DNA of 32,246 nt, taken from the NCBI GenBank assembly GCA_023264975.1, contig JAHFUS010000045.1, positions 1-32,246 of the forward strand. The letters run 5' to 3'. The number at the start of each line of letters is the position of its first letter. The first letter of the stretch is position 1. The translations under genes were made by a program, and so were the position numbers. The notes under the pieces are model-generated. The model was given only the letters and a program-made list of their open reading frames with translations. It did not search any database and was not told the origin of the DNA. This document shows, piece by piece, positions 14,903 through 23,308 of this stretch. This stretch comes from Actinomycetes bacterium. GTDB lineage: Bacteria; Actinomycetota; Acidimicrobiia; Acidimicrobiales; GCA-2861595.

Positions 14903-16605
14903 GCGCCGAGCTGACCGGTATAGGTGCGGCGCCCGGCGTTGCCATCGGCCGGCCCTTCGTGGTGGAGCCGCCCGCAACCGAGGTGCCCGACCCCGGGCCG
15001 AGCGGCCCACCTGCCGCCGAGAAGGCCCGCCTGCACGCCGCGCTGGTGCAGGCGGCCGACGAGCTGCACGCCATGGCCGAGCGCATGAGGGCCGTGGCCG
15101 GCGAGGAGGCCGAGATCTTCGAGGCCCACGCCGCCTTTGCCACGGACCCCGAGGTCGAGGACCAGGCGGCGCCCCTCATCGACGCCGGCCGCTCGGCCGT
15201 GGCGGCCGTGTCCGCCGCCTTCGGCGCCTTCCGCGCACTGCTGGCGGCGTCGTCCAGCGAGTACATGGCCGCCCGCGCCGCAGACCTCGATGACGTGTGC
15301 GCCCGGGTGGTGGGCATCCTGTCGGGCGTGTCCCGCGGCTACGACCTGCCCGAAGGACGGTCGGTGCTGCTGGCCCGTGAGCTGACACCGTCGCAGACGG
15401 CCGAGATCCCCCGCGACCGCATCGCCGGCGTCGTCACCGAGACCGGGTCCCCCACCAGTCACGCGGCGATCCTGGCCCGCACCCTCGGCATCCCCGCCGT
15501 GGTGGGCGCGACCGGGGTGCTGGCCGTCGCCGCCGGCGCCTCGATCGTCGCCGTCGACGGGCGCACCGGCGAGGTGCACGTGGAGCCCGATGCCGACGTG
15601 CTGGCGGCATTGACGGCGCGGGCCGGCCAGGAGGAGGCCCGCCGGGTCGCGCTCGAGGCGGCGTCGCATGAGCCCGGTAGAACCGCCGACGGCGTGGCCG
15701 TCGAGCTGGTGGCCAACGTCGCCGGCCGCGACGACCTCGCCGCCGCGGTGGCGGCCGGGGCCGAGGGCGCCGGCCTGGTGCGCACCGAGCTGCTGTTCCA
15801 GGACCGGCGTACCGAGCCCTCGGTCGACGAGCAGGCGGCTTACTACGGCGAGGTGCTGGCCGCCTTCCCCGGCCGCCGTGTGGTGTTCCGCACCCTCGAC
15901 GTGGGCGCCGACAAGCCCCTGCCCTTCGTCGTCCGCGAGCCCGAGCCGAACCCGGCGCTCGGCGTGCGCGGCATCCGGCTCTCGCTGCGCCGGCCCAAGC
16001 TGTTCGAGGACCAGCTGCGTGCACTCGTGCGGGCGCACCGCGACCGGCCCGGAGGCGGGGTCACCGGCGTGATGTTCCCGTTGGTCAGCCGGGTCGACGA
16101 GGTGGTCGCCGCCCGCTCCGAGCTCGAGCGCGTGGCGGGCGACGAGGGCGTGTCGCTTGATGGCATCGAGGTCGGCGTGATGATCGAGGTGCCGTCGGCC
16201 GCCCTGGCCGCCGGCCGCATCGCCCCACACGTCGACTTCTTCTCGGTCGGCACCAACGATCTCCTCCAGTACCTGTTCGCGGTCGACCGCCTCGTGGCCG
16301 AGGTGGCCGAGCTCACCGACGTGTGCGAGCCGCTCGTGCTCGACCTCATCGCCCACGTGGTCGACAACGCCACGGCCCACGGCACCTGGGTCGGCGTGTG
16401 CGGCGAGACGGCCAGCGACCCCGAGGTCGCCGCCGCCCTCGTCGGCCTCGGCGTCCGGGAACTGTCGATGGTGCCCGGCGCCCTCGGCGAGGTGAAGGAC
16501 CTCCTACGCCGCCACGACCTGGCGTCGCTTACGACGGTGGCCGAGGACGCCCGCCACGCCGGCGACGCGGCCGAGGCCCGCGCCATCCTCGCCAAGCTCG
16601 CCTGA
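14899..16605 (+). CDS. ptsI: Phosphoenolpyruvate-protein phosphotransferase (enzyme I)
   Basis: A 568-residue cytosolic enzyme I that takes phosphate from phosphoenolpyruvate and hands it to HPr. The phosphohistidine domain carries His188 in GSPTSHAAILAR; the C-terminal PEP-binding barrel shows LVRTELLFQDR, LDVGADKPLPF, GVRGIRLSLRRPKLFEDQLRAL cut into shorter blocks, VGVMIEVPSA, FFSVGTNDLLQY, and the catalytic-cysteine region WVGVCGE. Length is normal. The start is supported by GGAG at 14888-14891 and overlaps the HPr stop as ATGA. It is the last gene of a five-gene operon that needs no other component for fructose uptake. Confidence 0.96.
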   Translation: MSAELTGIGAAPGVAIGRPFVVEPPATEVPDPGPSGPPAAEKARLHAALVQAADELHAMAERMRAVAGEEAEIFEAHAAFATDPEVEDQAAPLIDAGRSAVAAVSAAFGAFRALLAASSSEYMAARAADLDDVCARVVGILSGVSRGYDLPEGRSVLLARELTPSQTAEIPRDRIAGVVTETGSPTSHAAILARTLGIPAVVGATGVLAVAAGASIVAVDGRTGEVHVEPDADVLAALTARAGQEEARRVALEAASHEPGRTADGVAVELVANVAGRDDLAAAVAAGAEGAGLVRTELLFQDRRTEPSVDEQAAYYGEVLAAFPGRRVVFRTLDVGADKPLPFVVREPEPNPALGVRGIRLSLRRPKLFEDQLRALVRAHRDRPGGGVTGVMFPLVSRVDEVVAARSELERVAGDEGVSLDGIEVGVMIEVPSAALAAGRIAPHVDFFSVGTNDLLQYLFAVDRLVAEVAELTDVCEPLVLDLIAHVVDNATAHGTWVGVCGETASDPEVAAALVGLGVRELSMVPGALGEVKDLLRRHDLASLTTVAEDARHAGDAAEARAILAKLA

Positions 16606-16628
16606 CCGCGCCGCGCGGCCGGACGCAC

Positions 16629-16648
16629 GCCCGTTCTTTCGGACGGCG
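16629..16648 (+). terminator. Possible terminator hairpin after ptsI
   Basis: Just after the ptsI stop, CCGTTC (16631-16636) and GGACGG (16641-16646) pair around the loop TTTC with one G-T wobble; an alternative longer-loop fold pairs GCCCG with CGGGC. No U-tract follows. It is well placed to end the PTS transcript. The rest of 16649-16798 shows nothing decisive, apart from a 29-codon ORF at 16710-16799 whose stop overlaps the next start. Confidence 0.35.
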
Positions 16649-16798
16649 GGCATCGGCGGGGCGCGTTGCGGCGGCCGGAGAACGCTGGCGATGCGGCCAG
16701 ACTGACCGGATGCAGGCTCGGTACACCCCGACGTCCCGGTGGCGGACGTGGATGGGCGCAGAGCCTGGGTGGGCGAGCACCGGCGGTGCGGGGGCGTG

Positions 16799-17698
16799 AT
16801 GTCGCCTCGGGCCCTCGGCGTCGGGCTGGTCGCCGTGTCGGCGGCGTCGTTCGGGGCCATGGCGATCTTCGCCCGGCTGGCCTACGAAGGCGGGGCCGAC
16901 ATCACCGCCGTACTGTTCCTGCGCTTCGCCATCGCCACCCCGTGCATGGTCGTGCTGCTCCGTCTCCGCCGACAGCCGTGGCCCCGGGGACGGGTCCTCG
17001 CCGGTCTGATCGCCATGGGTGGCGTCGGCTACGTGGGCCAGTCGTTGTCGTACTTCACCGCGTTGACCCTGGCGTCGGCCAGCCTGGTCGCCCTGCTGCT
17101 CTACGCCTACCCGGCCATCGTCACCGTGCTGTCCGCCGTGCTCCTCGGCGTCCGCCTCACCCCGGTTCGCATCGCAGCGCTGGTGCTGGCGCTCGCCGGT
17201 AACGCCCTCATCGTCGGCCCGGAGCTGACGGGGCGGCCCTTGGGCGTGGCCCTCGGGGCAGCCGCGGCGGTCATCTACTCCGTCTACATCCTGGCCGGCA
17301 GCCGCCTCACCCCACTGGCCGGCGCCCTGCCGTCGGCCGCCGTGGTGATGGCCTCGGCTGCGGCCGTCTACACGGTCGTGGCGCTGGTGCAGCGGCCGTC
17401 GTTCCCGTCGACGGGCCGAAGCTGGGCGGCCGTCGCGGCCATCGCCCTCGTGTCCACGGTGCTCGCGATCACGACCTTCTTCGCGGGCATGGAGCGCCTC
17501 GGCGCGACCGACGCCTCGACGTTGTCGACCATCGAACCGGTGGTGACCGTGGTCCTCGCCTGGGCCGTCCTCGACGAACGGCTGTCGGGTGCCCAGGTCG
17601 CCGGCGGTGTGCTCGTCCTCACCGCCGTGGTCGTGCTGGCGCGGTCGAGGTCGCCCCTCGACGCGCCGCCCCGCGACGCGCCGGCCGGGCCACCGTAA
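16799..17698 (+). CDS. EamA-family (DMT superfamily) transporter
   Basis: A 299-residue inner-membrane protein with ten hydrophobic segments arranged as two EamA repeats of five. Examples are LVAVSAASFGAMAIFARLAY at the start, SASLVALLLYAYPAIVTVLS closing repeat one, and ATDASTLSTIEPVVTVVLAW in repeat two, the typical conserved helix of the family. Members export metabolites or amino acids; the substrate cannot be read from sequence. ATG 16799 is chosen since it opens directly into the first helix; GTG 16796 just before it is also in frame. The short C-terminal tail is Pro/Ala-rich. The PIG-L gene downstream continues in the same frame after this stop codon. Confidence 0.88.
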   Translation: MSPRALGVGLVAVSAASFGAMAIFARLAYEGGADITAVLFLRFAIATPCMVVLLRLRRQPWPRGRVLAGLIAMGGVGYVGQSLSYFTALTLASASLVALLLYAYPAIVTVLSAVLLGVRLTPVRIAALVLALAGNALIVGPELTGRPLGVALGAAAAVIYSVYILAGSRLTPLAGALPSAAVVMASAAAVYTVVALVQRPSFPSTGRSWAAVAAIALVSTVLAITTFFAGMERLGATDASTLSTIEPVVTVVLAWAVLDERLSGAQVAGGVLVLTAVVVLARSRSPLDAPPRDAPAGPP

Positions 17699-17791
17699 CA
17701 GTGCGACCGGGCGGGACCTGCCGCCCGACCTCAGCGGGCTGCGAACGTCGTCGCCACCGACCTCGTAGCTGGTCGAGGGGCAGACTGTGGA

Positions 17792-18553
17792 ATCGCCGTC
17801 ATCGTCTTCTTCCACGCGCACCCCGATGACGAGGCCATCTTCACGGGCGGCACCGTGCTCCGTCTGGTCGCCCTCGGGCACCGGGTCACGCTCGTCGTCG
17901 CCACCAGCGGCGAGCTCGGTATCCCACACCCCGAAGGTTCCACCGAGCAGCTGGCCCACGTGCGCCGGCAGGAGACCCGCCGGGCCGCTGCGTTGCTGGG
18001 GGTCTCGCGGGTCGACTTCCTCGGGTATCCGGACTCGGGCCTGGCGGGCGACGCAGCCAACGCGACGCCCGGGGCTTTCGCGTCGGTCGACGTCGATGAG
18101 GTCGCGACGCGCCTGGCCGCCCTGCTGGTCGAGGAGCGGGCCGATGCCATCGTGGTGTACGACGAGACCGGGATCTACGGCCATCCCGACCATGTCCAGG
18201 TACACCGGGCCGGCCACCGGGCGGCGGCGCTGGCCGGCGTGGCGACCGTCTACGAGGTCACCATCGACCGCGAGTACCTCCATTTCGTGGAGACCCACCT
18301 GGTCGAGGAGGCGATCCTCGCTGGGGATCTCGGCCTCGCCCGTTCCCACATCGGCGTGCCGACGGTCATGCTGACGGCGACCGTCGACGTGACGGCGCAG
18401 CTGGACCGGAAGCGGTCGGCGATGGCGGCGCACGCCAGCCAGATCCCCGAGACCACGTCTGCGCTGCAACTGGGATTGGAGCAGTTCGCGGCTGTCTACG
18501 GCTGGGAATGGTTCATGCGTCACGGCCCTCCCGGCCCCATCGACGACCTGTGA
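17792..18553 (+). CDS. PIG-L family deacetylase, no canonical start codon
   Basis: A roughly 253-residue zinc-dependent N-acetyl-sugar deacetylase of the PIG-L/LmbE family, whose members include MshB and BshB-type enzymes of thiol biosynthesis. The substrate here is unknown. The metal-binding AHPDDE motif is encoded at 17816-17833 and the second motif GHPDH near 18179. The first ATG/GTG/TTG in this frame is GTG 17855, after AHPDDE, so starting there would remove essential metal ligands. Between the in-frame EamA stop (17698) and 17855 no usual start exists. The natural N-terminus would be ATC 17792 (then AVIVFFHAHPDDE), preceded by GAGGGG at 17775-17780. Either ATC is used, or a base was lost next to GTG 17787, which is out of frame by one. 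Confidence 0.85.
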   Translation: MAVIVFFHAHPDDEAIFTGGTVLRLVALGHRVTLVVATSGELGIPHPEGSTEQLAHVRRQETRRAAALLGVSRVDFLGYPDSGLAGDAANATPGAFASVDVDEVATRLAALLVEERADAIVVYDETGIYGHPDHVQVHRAGHRAAALAGVATVYEVTIDREYLHFVETHLVEEAILAGDLGLARSHIGVPTVMLTATVDVTAQLDRKRSAMAAHASQIPETTSALQLGLEQFAAVYGWEWFMRHGPPGPIDDL

Positions 18554-18560
18554 CTGCAAT

Positions 18561-18582
18561 GGGTCGGGCGGCCGGCCGACCC
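18561..18582. terminator. GC-rich hairpin between convergent genes
   Basis: GGGTCGG (18561-18567) and CCGACCC (18576-18582) form a perfect seven-base stem around an eight-base loop, eight bases after the PIG-L stop and before the convergent membrane-protein gene. There is no U-tract, but the site and symmetry fit a bidirectional terminator. Nothing else recognisable was seen in 18583-18681. Confidence 0.5.
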
Positions 18583-18681
18583 CTCCGGGCACCACTGGGA
18601 GGTCGGTCGGCGAGTCGGTGGCGGACCGTTCCTGCTTCTTTGAGCTCGCTCGATGAGTGCAATCGAACGAAGTTTCCCGGA

Positions 18682-19539
18682 TCAGCCCGACGACAACACG
18701 GCCCGGGCCACCAGGTCGGTGCCGAAGGCGGTCAGGATGGCGAGGTAGAGCAGGCCGGTGGCCGCCATCACGGCCGAGTACGCCCGCTCCTTGAGAGCAG
18801 CCTTGGTCACGCCGGTCAGGATCAGCGTCGACACTGCACAGGTGGCCCAGAACCAGCCCAGCAGCCCGCCGTAGCCGTCGTCGATGGTGCCCGAGAAGAC
18901 CGAGAACATGCCGGTGGGCCAGAGGAGGGCGGCCACCTCGAGCGGCCACACCAGGGCGAGCCACCGGTTCAGCTCGAGCAGGGGCGCCCGGCCCAGCCCG
19001 GGCTGCACCAGGTACCAGTGGCCGAGCAGCATGGCGTCGGTGACGGCGCCGAGGAAAGCGGCGCCCACCAGCGTGCGCGCCACGGCAAGCACGTCGGGGC
19101 CGCCGGCGGCGATGCCGGCGGCCACCAGGCCCACGGCGCCGATGACGGGCGCGACAAGGTCGGCCACCGGCGGGAACTCGGGGACACTGGCATCGGGCCC
19201 CGACGGCTCCCGCTCGATCCCGGTCATCGCCGCCACCCGGGCCGTGCGTCGTGCGTGGCGGGCCCGCTCCCCCGCCACACCGGCCCGCCGCCGGACGATC
19301 GACAGGACGAGGGCGGCGCCGCTGGTCAGCGCCACCAGTGCCGCGCTCGCGTCACGCACCGGCACCGGTCCGAACACCCGACCCACGACCGCCGCCCCGG
19401 CTGCCATCACCATGTAGGTGGCGCGCAGCAGCCAGCCGTAGCCGATGCCGACCTGGCGCCGCCGGGTCGTCACCCACAGGAACAGCAGTCCCCCGGTCGC
19501 CCACTGGAGCAGCACCGTGGCCGCGTCCAGGCGGATCAT
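18682..19539 (-). CDS. Polytopic membrane protein of unknown function
   Basis: A 285-residue protein with about eight predicted membrane helices: three in the first 80 residues, a basic cytosolic loop of about 45 residues rich in Arg, then five more. Notable is the conserved-looking segment TDAMLLGHWYLVQPGLGR in the middle, with His, Trp and Tyr near a membrane face; such residues could bind a cofactor, but this is speculation. I do not recognise a named family. ATG 19539 is chosen because it opens directly into the first helix (TVLLQWATGGLLFLW). The frame stays open far upstream, but that part is low-complexity and not protein-like. The gene faces the same way as the lipoamide operon, 205 bases downstream of the SDR gene. 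Confidence 0.8.
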   Translation of the reverse strand: MIRLDAATVLLQWATGGLLFLWVTTRRRQVGIGYGWLLRATYMVMAAGAAVVGRVFGPVPVRDASAALVALTSGAALVLSIVRRRAGVAGERARHARRTARVAAMTGIEREPSGPDASVPEFPPVADLVAPVIGAVGLVAAGIAAGGPDVLAVARTLVGAAFLGAVTDAMLLGHWYLVQPGLGRAPLLELNRWLALVWPLEVAALLWPTGMFSVFSGTIDDGYGGLLGWFWATCAVSTLILTGVTKAALKERAYSAVMAATGLLYLAILTAFGTDLVARAVLSSG

Positions 19540-19585
19540 CGGCAACCCGACCCGGCTTGCGCCGACCTCGCCGCCTCGACCAGTT

Positions 19586-19599
19586 GTCGCGAACGCGAC
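19586..19599. promoter_or_regulatory. Short perfect palindrome upstream of membrane protein gene
   Basis: GTCGCG and CGCGAC are separated by AA, 47-60 bases upstream of the start of the minus-strand membrane protein. In GC-rich DNA such a 14-base palindrome may arise by chance; as an operator it is only a suggestion. The rest of 19540-19744 shows no gene or other clear signal. Confidence 0.2.
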
Positions 19600-19744
19600 G
19601 GCGAACCTCGCCGACGGAGGGGGCCGGCCCAGGGCGACCGCCGCACAAACCGTGGTGGTGGGTCTCGGCGGCGTGAGGGCCCGAACTCCGGCGGCTGGTA
19701 CCGCACGAGCGGAGGCAGCCGGGCCGCCTCGCCAATGGCAGCCG

Positions 19745-20470
19745 TCACGAAAGGGCCGTGGTCGCGGCACCGTCGACCGTGAGGGCCGCCCCGCTGACGA
19801 AGCCGGCGGCCTGCGAGCAGAGGAAGGCCACCACCTTGCCGAAGTCCGCCGGGTCGCCGAGGGCGCCACCGCCGCGGAGTTGGCGCATGCGCTCGGTGTC
19901 GTGGGGGCCCGGGAGCGCCAGGTTCAGGGTGACGCCGTCGCCGGCGAGGTCGGCGGCCGCCGTCTTGGCCCAGGCCCACAGGCCGGTGCGCGCCGTGTTC
20001 GACAGGGCCAGGTGGCCCGCCGGTTGGCGCACGTAGTACGAGGCGATGAGGCAGATCCGGCCCCAGTGGGCGGTCCGCATGTGGGGCGCAGCCTCCCGTA
20101 CGAGGCGGACCGACGTGAGCAGGTTGGCGTTGATGGCCGCCAGCAGTTGTTCGTCGTCGACCTCCAGCGCCCGGCCGGGCGGGGGTCCGCCGGCATTGCC
20201 GACCAGCACGTCGAGGCGGCCGAACCTCCCCATGGTGGCTTCTACCAAACGCGCAGGGGCGGCGGGATCGGTGACGTCGTCGACCAGTCCGAGCGCATCG
20301 GGAGCGCCGGCGGCCAGCAGCGCCGCCTTGGCTTCGAACACGGCGTCGGCGCCCCGGGCGCAGATGACCACCCGCGTCCCCTCAGCGGCCAGGGCGGACG
20401 CAGCAGCGAATCCCAGGCCCTTCGAGGAAGCGGTGACGAGGGCGACGCGCCCGGCCAGCCCGAGGTCCAC
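19745..20470 (-). CDS. SDR-family protein lacking the YxxxK catalytic motif
   Basis: A 241-residue short-chain dehydrogenase/reductase-like protein. The cofactor-binding fold is intact: TASSKGLGFAAASALAAEG (glycine-rich loop), VDDVTD, and LVGNAGGPPPG (the NAG motif). In the active-site region, after LIASYYVRQPAGHLALS, the place normally held by YxxxK reads SNTAR, so both catalytic Tyr and Lys are replaced. Annotation as a 3-oxoacyl-ACP reductase would therefore be unsafe; it may have altered chemistry or only bind cofactor. GTG 20470 is one base after the M24 peptidase stop, so the gene is the last member of that operon. Confidence 0.88.
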   Translation of the reverse strand: MDLGLAGRVALVTASSKGLGFAAASALAAEGTRVVICARGADAVFEAKAALLAAGAPDALGLVDDVTDPAAPARLVEATMGRFGRLDVLVGNAGGPPPGRALEVDDEQLLAAINANLLTSVRLVREAAPHMRTAHWGRICLIASYYVRQPAGHLALSNTARTGLWAWAKTAAADLAGDGVTLNLALPGPHDTERMRQLRGGGALGDPADFGKVVAFLCSQAAGFVSGAALTVDGAATTALS

Positions 20471-20471
20471 G

Positions 20472-21563
20472 TCAGGCCACGACGGCGAGGTCGTGCGACA
20501 CCGTGTTGAGCGACTCCGGCCCGGCGCCTGTGGCCACCACGATGTCCTCGATGCGGGTTCCCCAGCGCCCGTCGACGTAGATGCCGGGCTCGATCGAGAA
20601 GGCGTGGCCCGCCACCAAGGGGTCGCAGTTCCCGCCCACCAGGTAGGGGTCCTCGTGCTCCTCGAGCCCGATGCCGTGGCCGGTGCGGTGCACGAACTGC
20701 GGGCCGTAGCCGGCCTCCTCGATCACCCGCCTTGCGACGCCGTCGATGTCCTCGCACGGTGTGCCCACCACGGCGGCCTCGACGGCCGAGGCCTGGGCCC
20801 GCTGGACGGCGGCGTAGAGGTCGCGGAACTCGGCCGGGGGAAGGCCGGTGAAGACGGTGCGGGTCGTGTCCGAGCAGTAGCCGTCTACCGTGCCCCCGAA
20901 GTCGCACACGACGGCCTCACCTTCGCCGATGATGCGTGGGCCCGGCTCGTGGTGGGGGCTGGCCGAGTTGGGGCCGCTGCCCACGATGACGAAGTTGATC
21001 CGGTCGTGGCCCTCTGCCCGCAGCCGGGCGTGGAGGTCGGCCGCCACGTCGGCCTCGGTGCGCCCGACCAGTCTCACCTCGCCGGCCACCAGGGCGGCGG
21101 CCACCCGGTCGGCGGCGGCCGCGGCCCGGCGCAGTGCGGCTACCTCCTCAGGGTCCTTCACCGCCCGCAGCGGGCCGGTGACCACGGACGCCGCCTGCCA
21201 CGAGACACCCCGCAGGGAGGCCTGCAGCTGGAGCACGAAGGTCGCCCATGTGCGGTCGGACACAGCCAGTCGCGGGCGGGCGCCCACCAGCTCGGCCACC
21301 ACCTGCACCGGGTCCTCCGTCTCGCTCCACGGCCGCAGGCGGAAGAGGCCTGGGTCGTGCTGCACACGGGGCGCCTCCAGTCGAGGCACCACCAGCGTGG
21401 CATCGCCATCGGCCGGGAGCACCAGCATGGTGAGGCGCTCCAGCGGCATCGCCTCGTAGCCGGTGAGCCACGGGAGATCGGCGCCGAGCGAGAGCAGCAG
21501 GGCGTCGACGCCGATTGCCTCCATGCGCGCCCGCACACGCGCCACCCGCTCGACCCGGCTCAT
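20472..21563 (-). CDS. M24-family metallopeptidase (Xaa-Pro aminopeptidase/dipeptidase type)
   Basis: A 363-residue pita-bread-fold dimetal peptidase related to Xaa-Pro dipeptidase and aminopeptidase P. All five metal ligands are visible: Asp in VVCDFGGTVDGY, Asp in CSDTTRTVF, His in HRTGHGIGLEEHE, Glu in FSIEPGIYV, and Glu in TRIEDIVV. The N-terminal third is the creatinase-like domain. The substrate is probably proline-containing peptides, but exact specificity is not decided by sequence. It begins 44 bases after the LipB-LipA stop and ends one base before the SDR start, so it is likely co-transcribed with the lipoamide genes without an obvious functional link. Confidence 0.93.
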   Translation of the reverse strand: MSRVERVARVRARMEAIGVDALLLSLGADLPWLTGYEAMPLERLTMLVLPADGDATLVVPRLEAPRVQHDPGLFRLRPWSETEDPVQVVAELVGARPRLAVSDRTWATFVLQLQASLRGVSWQAASVVTGPLRAVKDPEEVAALRRAAAAADRVAAALVAGEVRLVGRTEADVAADLHARLRAEGHDRINFVIVGSGPNSASPHHEPGPRIIGEGEAVVCDFGGTVDGYCSDTTRTVFTGLPPAEFRDLYAAVQRAQASAVEAAVVGTPCEDIDGVARRVIEEAGYGPQFVHRTGHGIGLEEHEDPYLVGGNCDPLVAGHAFSIEPGIYVDGRWGTRIEDIVVATGAGPESLNTVSHDLAVVA

Positions 21564-21607
21564 TGGGGCAGCGTAAGGGACCTAGCGCGGCGACCGGGCG
21601 AGGCGAT

Positions 21608-23308
21608 TCAGCGGGCTGCCGCGCCTGCCGCCTCGCGGGCGTGGTAGCTGGAGCGGGTGAGGGGTGACGCCTGCACGTGGGCGAAGCCCATGGCGGCGCC
21701 GGCGGCGGCCAGCCTGTCGAACTCGTCGGGGTGCCACCAGCGGGCCACCGGCAAGTGCCCCGCCGTGGGGCGCAGGTACTGGCCGAGCGTGACGATGTCG
21801 ACCCCCACGCCGCGCAGGTCGGCCAGCGCGCCGAGCACCTCCGGCTCGGACTCGCCCATGCCGAGGATGAGCCCGGACTTGGTGGTGAGCCCGGCGTCCT
21901 TGGCGCGGGCCAGCACCGACAGGCTGCGGGCGTAGGAGGCGGAGGGCCGTACCGCCCGCTGCAGGCGGGCGACCGTCTCCAGGTTGTGGTTCAGTACCTC
22001 GGGCCGGGCGGCGAAGATGGTGGCCAGGGCGCCGGCGTCGCCCTTGCAGTCGGGGATCAGCACCTCCACCGCCGTGCCGGGGCAACGGTCGTGCACGGCG
22101 TGGATCGAAGCCGCGAAGGCGGCGGCGCCGCCGTCCGCCAGGTCGTCGCGCGCCACGGCCGTGATCACCGTGTGCCCGAGACCCATGGCCGCCACCGCGT
22201 CGGCGACGCGATCGGGCTCGGCCTCGTCGAGCACCTCGGGATGGCGGGTGTCCACCAGGCAGAACCCGCAGCCGCGGGTGCAGCGGGAGCCGTTGATCAT
22301 GAACGTGGCCGTGCCGGCCGACCAGCACTCGTAGATGTTGGGGCAGCCCGCCTCCTCGCACACGGTGGAGAGCGAACGGTCCCGCAGGTCGCGCTTGAGG
22401 GCCTGGTAGGCGGGGCCCATCTCCGCCTTGGCCCGCAGCCAGTCCGGTTTGCGCCGGTCGAGGGAGATGCCGGCGGCCGCGTCGACACCGGCGGCCGCGA
22501 GGCGGCCCAGCAGGCGCACAGGAACGCCGACGGCAGCCGCAGCAGGGCCGGCGGACGCCGCGACGGCTGACGATGACGCTGATCCGCAGGGCGCGGCCTC
22601 GGCACCGGCGGACGGTCGGGCCCTGCCCGACAGCGCCTCGACACCGGCGGACGCGGCACGCCACGCCACGTCCTGGCGCTCCACCCCGGAGCGACCCCAC
22701 CGCTCGCCTGCGCGGGCAGCAACCGCGTCGACGACCTCGCGCATGGTGACGTGCAGCCCCTCGGCCGCCAGCGATGTGACACCGCGGCCGACAAGGCCGC
22801 ACGGCACGATCCCGTCGAAGCACGAGAGGTCGGGGTCGACGTTGAGGGCGAAGCCGTGCATCGACCGTCCGCGCGTGATTCGCACACCGACGGCGGCGAT
22901 CTTGCGTTCCCCCAGCCACACGCCGGGGAAGCCCGGGGAGCGGGTGGCGCCGGCCAGGCCGAGGTCGGCCAGGGCGTCGATCACCACCTGCTCGACGGCG
23001 TGGACGTGGGAGGTGGTGGCGCCGGGGGCGGGCGGCACGGACAGCACCGGGTAGCCCACCAGCTGCCCTGGCCCGTGCCAGGTGATGTCACCCCCCCTGT
23101 TGGTGCGCACGAGGTCCCCCGGCAGGTCGGCCGGCGCCACGAGCACGGAGTCGAGGGTCCCTCGAACGCCGAGCGTGTAGACGCTCGGGTGCTCGAGGAG
23201 CAGCAGGTGGTCGTCCGCCGATCGGGCGTGCAGGGCGCTCTGGAGGGCGTGGGCGTCTGCGAAGGTGACCCGCCCGAGCCAGCGGGCCCGGAGCCGGCCC
23301 CACGTCAT
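21608..23308 (-). CDS. Fused octanoyltransferase (LipB) and lipoyl synthase (LipA)
   Basis: A 566-residue protein joining both steps of lipoate synthesis. Residues 1 to about 205 are LipB, which moves octanoyl from acyl carrier protein to a target lysine: RTNRGGDITWHGPGQLVGYP, catalytic Lys136 (GERKIAAVGVRI) and catalytic Cys170 (IVPCGLVGRGVTSL). About 206-280 is an Ala/Ser-rich linker. From about 282 it is LipA, a radical-SAM sulfur insertion enzyme: auxiliary-cluster cysteines 317, 322 and 328 (CEEAGCPNIYEC), radical-SAM cysteines 343, 347 and 350 (CTRGCGFC), and C-terminal RSSY. No stop or frame change lies between the halves. The start overlaps the E2 stop by four bases (ATGA). Separate genes are the usual arrangement. 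Confidence 0.95.
   Translation of the reverse strand: MTWGRLRARWLGRVTFADAHALQSALHARSADDHLLLLEHPSVYTLGVRGTLDSVLVAPADLPGDLVRTNRGGDITWHGPGQLVGYPVLSVPPAPGATTSHVHAVEQVVIDALADLGLAGATRSPGFPGVWLGERKIAAVGVRITRGRSMHGFALNVDPDLSCFDGIVPCGLVGRGVTSLAAEGLHVTMREVVDAVAARAGERWGRSGVERQDVAWRAASAGVEALSGRARPSAGAEAAPCGSASSSAVAASAGPAAAAVGVPVRLLGRLAAAGVDAAAGISLDRRKPDWLRAKAEMGPAYQALKRDLRDRSLSTVCEEAGCPNIYECWSAGTATFMINGSRCTRGCGFCLVDTRHPEVLDEAEPDRVADAVAAMGLGHTVITAVARDDLADGGAAAFAASIHAVHDRCPGTAVEVLIPDCKGDAGALATIFAARPEVLNHNLETVARLQRAVRPSASYARSLSVLARAKDAGLTTKSGLILGMGESEPEVLGALADLRGVGVDIVTLGQYLRPTAGHLPVARWWHPDEFDRLAAAGAAMGFAHVQASPLTRSSYHAREAAGAAAR

Noticed and set aside
13912-16380. 822-codon minus-strand open frame antisense to the PTS genes
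   Set aside because: It has low-complexity, Gly/His/Val-rich translation with no domain and mirrors the codon bias of ptsI and fruA; long antisense frames are expected in DNA this GC-rich.
16710-16799. 29-codon ORF ending on the EamA start (TGATG)
   Set aside because: Trp/Arg-rich with no clear coding bias or ribosome site; the overlap may be chance. A leader peptide is not excluded.
16529-18964. 811-codon minus-strand open frame across EamA and PIG-L
   Set aside because: No recognisable domain, and it crosses several plus-strand genes with clear family motifs.
19540-19869. N-terminal extension of the membrane protein through the upstream open frame
   Set aside because: The extra residues are low-complexity Pro/Ala/Arg and overlap the SDR gene; ATG 19539 opens directly into the first helix.
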